Numbered from the stretch's first letter, positions 53,637-61,901 are shown. The stretch: 64,000 nt of DNA from an uncultured Bacilli bacterium (GCA_934176955.1 CAKPOS010000007.1:19015-83014), one strand, 5' to 3'. Program-made: numbers and translations. The notes: generated by a model not told the origin, from the letters alone.

Positions 53637-53888
53637 TTATTTTTGTGGTGATACATAAACGTAATATGTATCATCTAATGAATTATAGATAATATATTTT
53701 TTCTTTCTTAATTCTCTAAATGCTAGAGCAACATCTTTTTTACTATCATTACTAAGAGAGTAGAGGTCAGTATTTTCAAGTTCATCATTAGATCTAACTA
53801 ATAGAGAGTTAAGCATACCTATAGCGCTAACTGACAAATCTTTAGGTATTACATATTCATTAGTAGTTTGTTTCTTTAGTAATTTCAT
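53637..53888 (-). CDS. winged-helix-like small protein of element 2
   Basis: I place the start at ATG 53888 with AAAGGAGGACTTGT upstream, giving 83 residues: MKLLKKQTTNEYVIPKDLSV and then an apparent winged helix (IGMLNSLLVRSNDEL, KKDVALAFRELRKKKYI, beta wing TYYVYV). It is the first gene read from the strong minus-strand promoter at 53963. Element 1 has no counterpart. A role in replication or control of the element is likely but unproved. Confidence 0.55.
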   Translation of the reverse strand: MKLLKKQTTNEYVIPKDLSVSAIGMLNSLLVRSNDELENTDLYSLSNDSKKDVALAFRELRKKKYIIYNSLDDTYYVYVSPQK

Positions 53889-53911
53889 ACAAGTCCTCCT
53901 TTCTATAATTA

Positions 53912-53989
53912 TGTCCGATATTAAGGACAATTCAAATATAGCATTGTCCGAAAAAGATGTCAATACTTTTTGTCCGAAAATATAGACAA
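53912..53989. promoter_or_regulatory. divergent promoter-operator region of element 2
   Basis: Three dyads begin with TGTCCG: TGTCCGATATTAAGGACA (53912-53929), TTGTCCGAAAAAGATGTCAA (53944-53963) and TTGTCCGAAAATATAGACAA (53970-53989). A near-consensus minus-strand promoter, TTGACA (53963-53958), 17 bases, TATATT (53940-53935), is covered by the second dyad. The arrangement mirrors element 1, but the inner bases of the operator differ. Confidence 0.7.
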
Positions 53990-54051
53990 ATTGATAAAAA
54001 AGTGCTAAAATTAAATTGTGAAGGAAGAAAAGGGAAGAAAGAAGTGATTAA

Positions 54052-54573
54052 ATGAACTCAGAAGAACTTAAGAATTTAATTGAATCTGCAAGAGTAGAAA
54101 AAGGCATTTCTCAAAGAGAACTAGCTAAATTAACTGGTATAAGTAGAAGTACATTAAATGATTTAATTAATGGAAAAATAAAAAAAGTAGATATTGATGA
54201 TCTACGAAAGATTGCTGAAACATTAGATATGTCTTTACAAAAATTATTAAAGGTTGCAGGTTATGATGAAATGCTTTTCTATTTTTCTAAAGATAAATAT
54301 GCAAATAAATCTAGTAAAGATTTAAAAGAAATGATTAAAAATTATGAAGAATCTCAAAGAAATTTATTAGATTTCGATACTGAAAAAAGAAAAAAAGTAA
54401 GTGATGCAAGACAAAAACTATTTTATACAATAGAACACTTACAAATAATGAAAGATAATAAGGATAGCTTATATACAATAGATAAAGCAATTGAAGATAT
54501 ACAATATGCCTTTGATGAATTAGAATTTGCAGAACATAAATACGATTATAGTAAATTGCCAAAGAAAAACTAA
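54052..54573 (+). CDS. Xre-family repressor of element 2
   Basis: The 173-residue product has an N-terminal helix-turn-helix (KGISQRELAKLTGISRSTLN, then KVDIDDLRKIAETLD) and a helical tail starting YDEMLFYFSKDKYANKSSKD. It is a homologue of the element 1 repressor in position, with a different recognition helix, in agreement with the different operator. The tail has a close copy at 60477-60776, the remnant of a third repressor. Confidence 0.85.
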   Translation: MNSEELKNLIESARVEKGISQRELAKLTGISRSTLNDLINGKIKKVDIDDLRKIAETLDMSLQKLLKVAGYDEMLFYFSKDKYANKSSKDLKEMIKNYEESQRNLLDFDTEKRKKVSDARQKLFYTIEHLQIMKDNKDSLYTIDKAIEDIQYAFDELEFAEHKYDYSKLPKKN

Positions 54574-54583
54574 AGGAGATGAG

Positions 54584-55165
54584 ATGATGAATGTTATCAA
54601 ATTTAATTTAGATGATCTTGAAAAACAAGAAACAGGTTTTTCATATTATTTATTAGGGAGAAGTTATGATTTAGAAGAAAACGATGCTACACAGGATTAC
54701 AATAAAGCATTAGAATATTATTTAAAAGGTTTTAATATTGATTATCCATTATGCACTTATTCTTTAGGAATTTCTTATGAACTAGGATTAGGAGAATTAT
54801 TAGAAATAGATAAAAATAAAGCAAAAGAACTTTTGAATAAGGCTTATCCTAAAATAATTGAATTAATAAATAATCCTGATATATCTGATGTAGAAAGAAT
54901 TTATGCTAAATTTGTGTTAGGTGCTTATTACTATTTTGGACTAGGAAATATTGAAAGAGATTATAATAAAGCATTTAAAACTATTAAAGAATGTGCAGAT
55001 AATGGACATATTGCTGCAATTTATGATTTAGGTGCTAATTTTTACTATAATGGAAATGGCACTGAAGTTAATTATGAATTAGCAGATTATTATTTAAATA
55101 TTGCTAAAGAAAATGGTTTAAAAAGAGCAATAGACTTATGTAACTCTAGACATAAAACTAAATAA
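54584..55165 (+). CDS. Sel1-like repeat protein
   Basis: The protein of about 193 residues contains Sel1/TPR-type repeats of about 36 residues, for example YLLGRSYDLEENDATQDYNK, YSLGISYELGLGELL, FVLGAYYYFGLGNIERDYNK and YDLGANFYYNGNGTEVNYEL. Such solenoids bind partner proteins. AAAGGAGATGAG supports a start at ATG 54584 or 54587. It is the first cargo gene of element 2. Confidence 0.75.
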   Translation: MMNVIKFNLDDLEKQETGFSYYLLGRSYDLEENDATQDYNKALEYYLKGFNIDYPLCTYSLGISYELGLGELLEIDKNKAKELLNKAYPKIIELINNPDISDVERIYAKFVLGAYYYFGLGNIERDYNKAFKTIKECADNGHIAAIYDLGANFYYNGNGTEVNYELADYYLNIAKENGLKRAIDLCNSRHKTK

Positions 55166-55180
55166 AATGGAGGTCAAATA

Positions 55181-55717
55181 ATGCCTAAAATAAATTTAAA
55201 TAATCTTGAAATTAGAACTTGTAATAGTAACGATGTTAAAGATATTTATAATATTCAAGAAATAGTAATTAATAACTTTAAAAAAGAAGAAAAAGGGTAT
55301 TTTTTACCTTTTACTGAAGAATGGTATTTAAGAATTGTAAATAATCCTGATAAAGACGGTGAAATATATGGAGCATTTTGTAATAATAAAATGATTGCAT
55401 GGATATTTTTATCAGTATCAACACGAATGGAACAAATTAAAAGTTTTATTCCTGATATTGATGGAAAATGTGCTGACATTGATGGAGTTATAGTTTTACC
55501 TGAATATAGGGGAAATGCGCTTCAAAAAATACTTGTAAATTATTTAGAAAGTAAAGCAAAAGAAAAAGGTATTACAAATATAGTTGCAGAAGTTACTTTT
55601 GGAAATGATTTCAGTTTAAATAATTTGCAATCTTTAGGTTATGAAATAAAGACTTGGTATCAAAAAGATGAAAATATAAAAAGACACATTTTGCTAAAGA
55701 AGTTAAAAAATGATTAA
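55181..55717 (+). CDS. GNAT-family N-acetyltransferase
   Basis: The 178-residue product has the GNAT fold signature DIDGVIVLPEYRGNALQKIL, where the R/G segment binds acetyl-CoA, and a late SLNNLQSLGYEI. The acceptor cannot be inferred. Its end overlaps the next gene by eight bases. Confidence 0.82.
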   Translation: MPKINLNNLEIRTCNSNDVKDIYNIQEIVINNFKKEEKGYFLPFTEEWYLRIVNNPDKDGEIYGAFCNNKMIAWIFLSVSTRMEQIKSFIPDIDGKCADIDGVIVLPEYRGNALQKILVNYLESKAKEKGITNIVAEVTFGNDFSLNNLQSLGYEIKTWYQKDENIKRHILLKKLKND

Positions 55718-56627
55718 AATAAACGAGATAAATAGTAATATTGAAAATTTAAAGAAATCTTTACCAAGTTTAGAAATTGATAGTGTATTTTTAGAGCAAG
55801 GTGGAAAAATAGAAAAATTGTTTTATAAAGATGAGAGTTTACATGAACTAAGAAGTTGTGCTAAATTGCTTGTAGCAATGGCTATTGGTATAGCAATTGA
55901 TAAAGAGATGATAACACTAGACACACCAATTTATCCTTCTATTAAAAATATTGTTAATGTTACAAATAAAAGTAATTTAGAAAAAATAAAGCAATGGACT
56001 GTAAGAAATCTATTAACTCATACAACAGGATATGAAAAACAAATGATGTCGGAAAACTATATAAAAAATATTGATAAAAATAAATTATTAGATTATGCTC
56101 TTAACTATGATATTCCATACAATGTTGATACTAGGTTTGCTTACAATAATGTTGAACCATTTATTTTGTCAGTATTTTTTCAAGAATCATTTAATATTAA
56201 TTTAACAGATTTTATTAAAGAAAATATATTTGATAAATTAGAAATTGTTGATTATAAATGGGAAAATTATGGAAAATACTGTCCGGCTTCAACTGGACTT
56301 TATCTTAATCATAGTGATTTTCATAAGATTGGTAAATTACTATTAAATGGTGGAAAATATAATAATATCCAAGTTGTTCCTGAAAAGTGGATAAATCAAA
56401 TGTGTATATTACAACTTGAAACACCTTCAGCATATAAACCAGAAAGATTGTTACCTAAAATTGGTGTTGGCTATTATACTTTTATTTCAAGAGATGGCTA
56501 TGTATTTAGAGATGGATCTAATGGTCAATATATTATAATTAATAAAGAAAAAAATCTTTTAATAACTATTATGTCTACAGAAAAAGATATGAAAAATGTA
56601 ACTGAAATTTTAAGAAATATGATATAA
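55710..56627 (+). CDS. class C beta-lactamase-like serine hydrolase
   Basis: The 305-residue protein has S49-C-A-K52 as the nucleophile motif, Y145-N-N147 as the second motif, and the later segment HSDFHKIGKLLLNGGKYNNI. There is no signal peptide, so it is cytoplasmic and more likely an esterase or peptidase than a drug-resistance enzyme. Typical KTG is replaced by a less clear FRDGSNGQ. It is part of the cargo run of element 2. Confidence 0.8.
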   Translation: MIKINEINSNIENLKKSLPSLEIDSVFLEQGGKIEKLFYKDESLHELRSCAKLLVAMAIGIAIDKEMITLDTPIYPSIKNIVNVTNKSNLEKIKQWTVRNLLTHTTGYEKQMMSENYIKNIDKNKLLDYALNYDIPYNVDTRFAYNNVEPFILSVFFQESFNINLTDFIKENIFDKLEIVDYKWENYGKYCPASTGLYLNHSDFHKIGKLLLNGGKYNNIQVVPEKWINQMCILQLETPSAYKPERLLPKIGVGYYTFISRDGYVFRDGSNGQYIIINKEKNLLITIMSTEKDMKNVTEILRNMI

Positions 56628-56668
56628 ACTACATGTAAGTTTATCATTTTGCATATGGGAGGTGTAAT

Positions 56669-57412
56669 ATGAGAATTGATTTTCATTGTCATACAAAAGC
56701 AGTAAAAAGCGGTGAAAATAAAACGAGGAATATAAATGCTACAGATTTTAAAGAAGCAATAAAAGATGCTAGAGTTAAAATGGTTGCTATTACAAATCAT
56801 AATTCTTTTGATAAAAACCAATTTGATGAATTTTATAAGAAAGTTAACAATGATTTTATTCTATTACCAGGTATAGAATTAGATACAATTGGTATTAAGA
56901 ATGAAAAAGGTCATATTGTTATAGTGTATGATGATAAAGATTTAAACACTTTTGATAATAAAGTTAGTAAATTATTAGAAGGAACTAACCCGGATACTTT
57001 CACAATTGATATAGAAAAGTTGATCGAATTTATAAATAATATTAATTGTATAGTATTAGCTCATTATTTTAAACCCGATGCTTTAGATATTGAATCAATA
57101 AATTACATAAAAGAAAAAATAACAGATAATTTTAGATTGTTTTATGAACCAAGTAATTATAGAACATTAGGCATAATGATAAATCACAATTTTAGGGCTT
57201 TAAAAGGAACAGATATTGTTGATTGGAAAGACTATGGGAAGCAAGAATTTGCTAACATTAAATTAGATATTGATTCATATAAACAATTTATTAAATTTTT
57301 AAAGAAAGATAAAACGGTAATAGAAAGTCTTTTAAATAAACAAACAAAGTATAGTGTTGACATCGGATATAAAGTGATGGTCATGAATTTGTTGATTTAT
57401 ATGATGACGTGA
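56669..57412 (+). CDS. PHP-domain phosphoesterase part of a PHP/ATPase system
   Basis: The 247-residue product starts with the PHP motif DFHCHTKA (H6, H8), followed by VAITNHNSFD, LLPGIELD and VLAHYFKPD. The usual TDH reads TNH. PHP proteins hydrolyse phosphate esters with two or three metals. The final 12 residues (VMVMNLLIYMMT) look out of frame: in the frame of the next gene the same bases read SDGHEFVDLYDDVNVFFG, a natural lead into the ATPase. The original gene was probably one TrlF-like PHP-ATPase fusion, now with a one-base shift near 57375. Confidence 0.75.
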   Translation: MRIDFHCHTKAVKSGENKTRNINATDFKEAIKDARVKMVAITNHNSFDKNQFDEFYKKVNNDFILLPGIELDTIGIKNEKGHIVIVYDDKDLNTFDNKVSKLLEGTNPDTFTIDIEKLIEFINNINCIVLAHYFKPDALDIESINYIKEKITDNFRLFYEPSNYRTLGIMINHNFRALKGTDIVDWKDYGKQEFANIKLDIDSYKQFIKFLKKDKTVIESLLNKQTKYSVDIGYKVMVMNLLIYMMT

Positions 57413-58770
57413 ATGTGTTTTTTGGTACAAAAGGAACTGGAAAATCTGTCAGTTTAGAAAAAATTGAAAAATATTTCAAAGATAATGGAAAGAAAACAAG
57501 TTCTTATTCTCCAAATGATAATAAAGATAAACTTGATCAAAGATTAAAAATATTAGATGATGAAAGAAAAATGTCTTCTTATGATAGGAATAATTATTCT
57601 TATGAGTTTTCAGATATTAATGAATGGACAGAACCAGATGTTACTCAGTTTATTGATTATATAAATTATGTAAAATATAAGGATCAAAATGCTAATAAAA
57701 AGCGAATGAAAATAGTTGAGATAAGAAATGTGTTAGGATATAATAATAAAATATTACAAACCAGCAAACAGGACTTTGAAAACTTAAATACGGTAATGAA
57801 TTTATTGAATAATATTGATATAAAAAAATATATCGTCCAAGAAAAAGAAGGACAATTGATAAAATTAACTAATGAATTATTGGAAAGCATAAAAGAAGCA
57901 TATTCTTATAATTTTGATGAAAAAACATCAATTAAACTTACTAATAATGCCGTAAGTAAAATTAAAACAATTGTCGAGAAGAAAACCGAAACAAAAACTA
58001 TTCCAAATGAAACTGGATTTATCAATTTTGCAAAAAAGCATTTTTCCTTAGAAATTAGTATTAACAAAATATTAGATGGCTTTAAATTTGAATATGTATC
58101 TAATCCTGAGTATATAGGAAAACTTGAAGAAGAAAAATTATTATATAAAAAGACCATGATAACTATGCTAAATGATTCTAGTAAATCAGATGATGGATTT
58201 AAAGGTATAAATAATTTAAAAGAAATAAAAGGAATTCTAAAAGCTATAAAAAATGATGTTTATAATGACAATCTTGCTGAGGATATTAGCAACTATAAAG
58301 AAAAATATGAGCAGAATTTATCGTTAGATGATTTTATAGGGATTACAAAGAAATTTGTTGTAGATGGTAAAGACTATAAGCCTTCAACCGGAGAAGCAAC
58401 TATGATTGTTCTTAACGATGCACTTGATGATAAATATGACATTTATATTTTAGATGAGCCAGAAAAAAGTTTGGGAAACAATTATGTTAGTGACGTTTTG
58501 GTTTCAAGATTAAACGATTTAGCAAAAATGAAAAAAGTCGTAGTTGTAGCAACTCACAATGCTAATGTTGCAGTTAGAACCATGCCATATAGATCAATTT
58601 TGAAAGTCTATGATAATGGCGAATATAAAACATTTATAGGCAATCCATATGTTAATAAATTAGTAAATATTAAAGATGAAAATGACTATAAAGATTGGAA
58701 AGAAGAGAGTATTAGAATACTAGAGGGTGGAAAAGAAGCTTTTGAGGAAAGAATTGATATTTATGCTTAA
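57409..58770 (+). CDS. SMC/ABC-type ATPase part of the PHP/ATPase system
   Basis: The 453-residue frame has Walker A GTKGTGKS (residues 6-13), a long helical middle part, a signature-like PSTGEATMIVL, Walker B YIYILDEPEKSLG (D349-E350) and a H-loop VVVATHNANVA. This is the order of RecF/SMC-like ATPases found in many defence systems. It starts at GTG 57409 overlapping the PHP stop, but codons upstream in this frame are sensible (SDGHEFVDLYDDV), so the real product may come from a frameshift or from a longer ancestral gene. Confidence 0.75.
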   Translation: MNVFFGTKGTGKSVSLEKIEKYFKDNGKKTSSYSPNDNKDKLDQRLKILDDERKMSSYDRNNYSYEFSDINEWTEPDVTQFIDYINYVKYKDQNANKKRMKIVEIRNVLGYNNKILQTSKQDFENLNTVMNLLNNIDIKKYIVQEKEGQLIKLTNELLESIKEAYSYNFDEKTSIKLTNNAVSKIKTIVEKKTETKTIPNETGFINFAKKHFSLEISINKILDGFKFEYVSNPEYIGKLEEEKLLYKKTMITMLNDSSKSDDGFKGINNLKEIKGILKAIKNDVYNDNLAEDISNYKEKYEQNLSLDDFIGITKKFVVDGKDYKPSTGEATMIVLNDALDDKYDIYILDEPEKSLGNNYVSDVLVSRLNDLAKMKKVVVVATHNANVAVRTMPYRSILKVYDNGEYKTFIGNPYVNKLVNIKDENDYKDWKEESIRILEGGKEAFEERIDIYA

Positions 58771-59134
58771 TGAAAGAATTAATCTAATAGATGCAACTCT
58801 TACAAGAAATGATATTGAACAAATAGTTATTAGGTTTAATATTGATAGTAATAACTATGACTTAAACTTACAGAGTAATAATTCTGAAGACATAAAAAAG
58901 GTGTTTTTAGAATTATCAAGGATAATTAGAATTACACCTATTAAAATAGAACTAAAGATAAATGAAAATATTGATGAAAAAAAAGATAATTTATTTATAG
59001 AAACAGCATATGAGTATATTAATCAGTTAAATGATGAAATGCTTGAATTGGAAAATGATGATGATTTGAAGACCATTAGAAATTTTATTAATAATGGCAA
59101 TGAAAATAAAGGAGAGGACAATAATGAAAAATAA
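58763..59134 (+). CDS. small third protein of the PHP/ATPase cassette
   Basis: The 123-residue product (MLNERINLIDATLTRNDIEQ) is predicted soluble with a beta part and a C-terminal acidic helix. It overlaps the ATPase stop by eight bases and the next gene by about 11, so it is co-translated with both. No family recognised. A regulator or adaptor of the ATPase is a reasonable guess. Confidence 0.6.
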   Translation: MLNERINLIDATLTRNDIEQIVIRFNIDSNNYDLNLQSNNSEDIKKVFLELSRIIRITPIKIELKINENIDEKKDNLFIETAYEYINQLNDEMLELENDDDLKTIRNFINNGNENKGEDNNEK

Positions 59135-59678
59135 TTATTTACTAATACATGGTAGTTTTGGAAGCCCATTTGTGAATTGGTTTCCATATTTGAGAAGAGA
59201 AATTGAAAACAAAAATTTAGAAGTATATACTCCAGATTTTCCAACAGGAGTTGGATATCAAAATTATGTAAATTGGTCAAAAATATTGAAATGCTATCTA
59301 GATGCAGGAATAATAAATGAAAATACAACTATATTTGCTCATTCGATTGCACCTGTATTTATTTGCAAGTTCTTAATTGAAAACAAAGTAAAAGTTAAAA
59401 GATTAGTATTTGTATGTGGATTTAACAATTATTTAGGAATAAATGAAGAATACGATGCGGTAAATGAAAGTATGTTTTTAGATAATTTAGGAGATGTAAA
59501 AAAATATTGTTCTGATATTGTTTGTTATTATTCTGATAATGATCCTTATGTTAAATATGATGGGGAAAAAGAATTTGCTGATGCCATAACAAATAATCAA
59601 ATAATAATAAAAGATGGTGGACATTTAAATTCTGAATCTGGATACTCAGAATTTGCGGATTTATTAAAATATTTATAA
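59124..59678 (+). CDS. RBBP9/YdeN-like alpha/beta hydrolase
   Basis: The 184-residue protein begins MKNNYLLIHGSFGSP, has the nucleophile elbow FAHSIAP (S74), Asp in YYSDNDPYV and His in KDGGHLNSESGY: the full triad of the small RBBP9/YdeN hydrolases. The elbow lacks the usual second Gly. GGAGAGG at 59111-59117 supports ATG 59124. Substrate unknown. Confidence 0.8.
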   Translation: MKNNYLLIHGSFGSPFVNWFPYLRREIENKNLEVYTPDFPTGVGYQNYVNWSKILKCYLDAGIINENTTIFAHSIAPVFICKFLIENKVKVKRLVFVCGFNNYLGINEEYDAVNESMFLDNLGDVKKYCSDIVCYYSDNDPYVKYDGEKEFADAITNNQIIIKDGGHLNSESGYSEFADLLKYL

Positions 59679-59695
59679 TCTGAAAGGAATAAAAT

Positions 59696-60043
59696 ATGAA
59701 TAGAGATTTTGCTGAACAGTGGCTTAATGATTTAAAAAAATATTGGTTTAATAAAGATATTGAAAGTGCAGTTTCATTATTTAACAAAACAACATTCTAT
59801 CAAGAAACACCATTCATGAATCCGTATACTACTATAGAAGAAATTAATCAAGAATGGCAACATATAAAAAATGAGAATATACAAGATATAGAAATAAATA
59901 TATTAGCAATAGATGAAAATATATTAATTGCACATTAGATATTAAAACAAAATGATAAAGATTATGATGGAATTTATGAAATAAAATTTAATAATAATTC
60001 AGAATGTATATATTTTAAAAGTTGGGAAATGGTAAATGAATAA
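59696..60043 (+). pseudogene. NTF2/SnoaL-like protein with an in-frame TAG
   Basis: The frame starts MNRDFAEQWLNDLKKYWFNK and reaches ENILIAH, then TAG at 59936-59938, and continues in the same frame ILKQNDKDYDGIYEIKF to TAA 60043. The complete length of about 115 residues is normal for an NTF2-like domain, so a single nonsense change cut off its last 34 residues, including core beta strands. Confidence 0.65.
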
Positions 60044-60045
60044 GA

Positions 60046-60114
60046 AAAAATGACACAGTGACACTATAAATGCATGTGGGGGACTCTCATACAATGTGTC
60101 ACTGTGTCATTTTT
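60046..60114 (+). repeat. long hairpin with conserved loop, element 2
   Basis: AAAAATGACACAGTGACAC (60046-60064) and GTGTCACTGTGTCATTTTT (60096-60114) are perfect 19-base arms around a 31-base loop containing GTGGGGGACTCTCATAC. It matches the hairpin at 43125-43184 in general sequence and loop. It could also end transcription of the cargo on either strand. Confidence 0.75.
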
Positions 60115-60121
60115 GTTTTCC

Positions 60122-60142
60122 AGATACCAAATCTAGATACTA
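60122..60142 (+). repeat. integrase arm-type repeats, right end of element 2
   Basis: AGATACCA (60122) and AGATACTA (60135) repeat the left-end motif of element 2 in the same orientation. Confidence 0.5.
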
Positions 60143-60428
60143 ATTGCAAAAAATAAAGTTATTTTAATAAACTTTAGTAAATTTAACAAAATTAAAAAGC
60201 CTTATAATATAAGACTTTAACTAATTATTAAATTGTTACGAACTGATATTAAGATTTTCCCCTGAAATTCTCCTCGAGAGAGGGGAATACTTTTGTTTAT
60301 AAGGGATTTTTAACTATTTTGGATTTATCTAGATACCATACTAGATATTAAATATTATATTTAGATACCAATAATATGGTATTTTTTTGATAAACTTATA
60401 TTTTAATATTGTAAAGTGGACAATTTTT
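60143..60428. other. non-coding junction between elements 2 and 3
   Basis: No gene seen. It holds an AT-rich end segment resembling 50171-50284, junction hairpin C, and the left arm repeats of element 3 (CTAGATACCA at 60329, CTAGATATTA at 60341, TTAGATACCA at 60361). From 60285 to about 60350 it is almost identical to the start of element 2. Confidence 0.6.
60259..60310 (+). repeat. junction hairpin C (between elements 2 and 3)
   Basis: CCCCTGAA, then ATTCTCCTC (60267-60275), GAGA, GAGGGGAAT (60280-60288), then ACTTTTGTTTATAAGGGA. One pair is T-G where copy B has C-G, so pairing is kept. Confidence 0.75.
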
Positions 60429-60456
60429 TTGAAAAATGATAGAATTAAAGTATAAT
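60429..60456 (+). promoter_or_regulatory. sigma-A promoter in element 3 remnant
   Basis: TTGAAA (60429-60434) and TATAAT (60451-60456) with a 16-base spacer, just before the repressor remnant. Confidence 0.6.
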
Positions 60457-60476
60457 TAATAGTAAAAAATGAAGAA

Positions 60477-60776
60477 ATGCTTTTCTATTTTTCTAAAGAT
60501 AAATATGCAAATAAATCCAGTAAAGATTTAAAAGACTTAATTGAACAATATAAAGAATCAGAAACTGATTTATTACAATTTGATTTTAATAAAATAGAAA
60601 AAGCAAGAGAAGTAGGATTTATAATTTTTGATGTAGCAGAACATTTAAAATTACTTAAGGATAATAAAAGTAAATACACTTTAGAACAAGCAGGAGAAGA
60701 ATTAAATAAAGCACAAGAATTACTTAATCCAATTATGGATAAATATGATTATAGTAAATTACCAAAGAAAAATTAA
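60477..60776 (+). pseudogene. C-terminal remnant of an Xre repressor (element 3)
   Basis: The 99-residue frame starts MLFYFSKDKYANKSSKDLKD, nearly identical to the tail of the element 2 repressor from its residue 77, and ends DKYDYSKLPKKN like it. The helix-turn-helix half is absent; stop codons precede the frame. It has an apparent promoter but no good ribosome site, so expression is doubtful. If made, it could act as a dimerisation-only partner of the element 2 repressor. Confidence 0.75.
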
Positions 60777-60799
60777 ATTGTAAGAAAGTAGGATTATAA

Positions 60800-61324
60800 G
60801 TGAAAGTATATATAGTTAGACATGGTGAAGTACCTCATAATGTATTAAAAATGTATAATAATGAAAATGAAGATTTAACAGATAATGGGATTATGCAGGC
60901 ATTAGAATTAAGAGATAAAATTAAAGATATAAAGTTCGATATGGTTATTTCATCTCCACTTTTAAAAACAATACATACTGAAAACATACTAACATATTAT
61001 GATGATAGTATTATAACTGATGATAGGTTAAGTGAAAGGGATTGTGGAGATTTAAGTGGTAAACCAAATGAGTGTACAAATAGAGAAGAATATTGGAATT
61101 ATTATACAGAAATACAATATGGGACAAGTGAAAATATTCAAGAGTTTTTTAAAAGAGTATATAACTTTTTAGACGAACTAAAACAAAAAGATTATGAAAG
61201 TGTATTAATAGTGGCACATAGTGGAGTATCAAAGGCATTCAGTGGATATTTTGAAGGAATACAAGATGGTAAGTTTTTAAATAGAGGACTTAAAAATTGT
61301 GAAATAAAGATGTATGAACTGTAG
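60800..61324 (+). CDS. histidine phosphatase (phosphoglycerate mutase-like)
   Basis: The 174-residue protein starts at GTG 60800 and has VRHGE (R7, H8), SSPLLKT, LSERDCGDLSG and the second catalytic His in AHSG (H140). This is the complete active site of the histidine phosphatase superfamily. The substrate is unknown. It looks intact inside the decaying element 3. Confidence 0.85.
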   Translation: MKVYIVRHGEVPHNVLKMYNNENEDLTDNGIMQALELRDKIKDIKFDMVISSPLLKTIHTENILTYYDDSIITDDRLSERDCGDLSGKPNECTNREEYWNYYTEIQYGTSENIQEFFKRVYNFLDELKQKDYESVLIVAHSGVSKAFSGYFEGIQDGKFLNRGLKNCEIKMYEL

Positions 61325-61332
61325 GTATTAAT

Positions 61333-61893
61333 ATGGATTTTAATTATGTTGATTTTCTGTCATCTAGTGATAAGAATTTGATAAAAATTTGTATTATGAA
61401 TCATTTGATAAAGATGAAAGATTTCCATTTTGGTTACTAAAGAAATGTTCTAAAGAAAAAAATGTAAAGTTTAATGTAATATATAGCAAAGATAAAGTAA
61501 TTGGTTTTCAATACATTATTGAATATGATAATATTGATTATTTAATGTATTTTGCTATTGAAAAAAGGCAAAGAAATAATGGATATGGTTCAAAAATATT
61601 AAAAGAATTAAATAGAAGTTATAAAAATGTTTTATTGTGTATTGAAAAAAGCAAGTGAACAAGTATCCGATATTAAGCATAAAAGAAAACAATTTTATTT
61701 AAGAAATGAATTTGTTGGTACTAATAAGTATATTGTAGATAATAATGTTGAATATGAATTATTGTGTAACAATAGTAATTTAGATATAACTAAAGAAATA
61801 TTAGAAAAAAGATATACAATGATGACAAGTTCTAAAATTCTAAGATTTATAATAAGTAAAATTTTTAATGTTTATAAGATTAAATTGAAGTAG
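61333..61893 (+). pseudogene. GNAT acetyltransferase with two frameshifts
   Basis: The start MDFNYVDFLSSSDKNLIK leads, after a shift near 61388, into LYYESFDKDERFPFWLLKKC and AIEKRQRNNGYGSKILKEL (the acetyl-CoA motif), and after a second shift near 61650 into KASEQVSDIKHKRKQFYLRN to the end. The three frames join into one GNAT of about 185 residues. Both shifts lie in A-rich runs. Confidence 0.7.
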
Positions 61894-61901
61894 GTGAATT
61901 T

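Larger units (their letters stand above)
50316..60288. mobile_element. integrative element 2 (decaying, about 10 kb)
   Basis: Lies between junction hairpins B and C and repeats the layout of element 1: integrase, RepA-like, HTH protein, divergent Xre. It has an additional MobV relaxase remnant and different cargo (Sel1, GNAT, serine hydrolase, PHP/ATPase cassette, alpha/beta hydrolase, NTF2-like). Broken reading frames in int, mob, repA, PHP/ATPase and the NTF2-like gene show loss of mobility. Confidence 0.7.

Noticed and set aside
53889..53963. Longer N terminus for the 53637 gene
   Set aside because: The extra codons cover the operators and promoter; ATG 53888 has a strong ribosome site.
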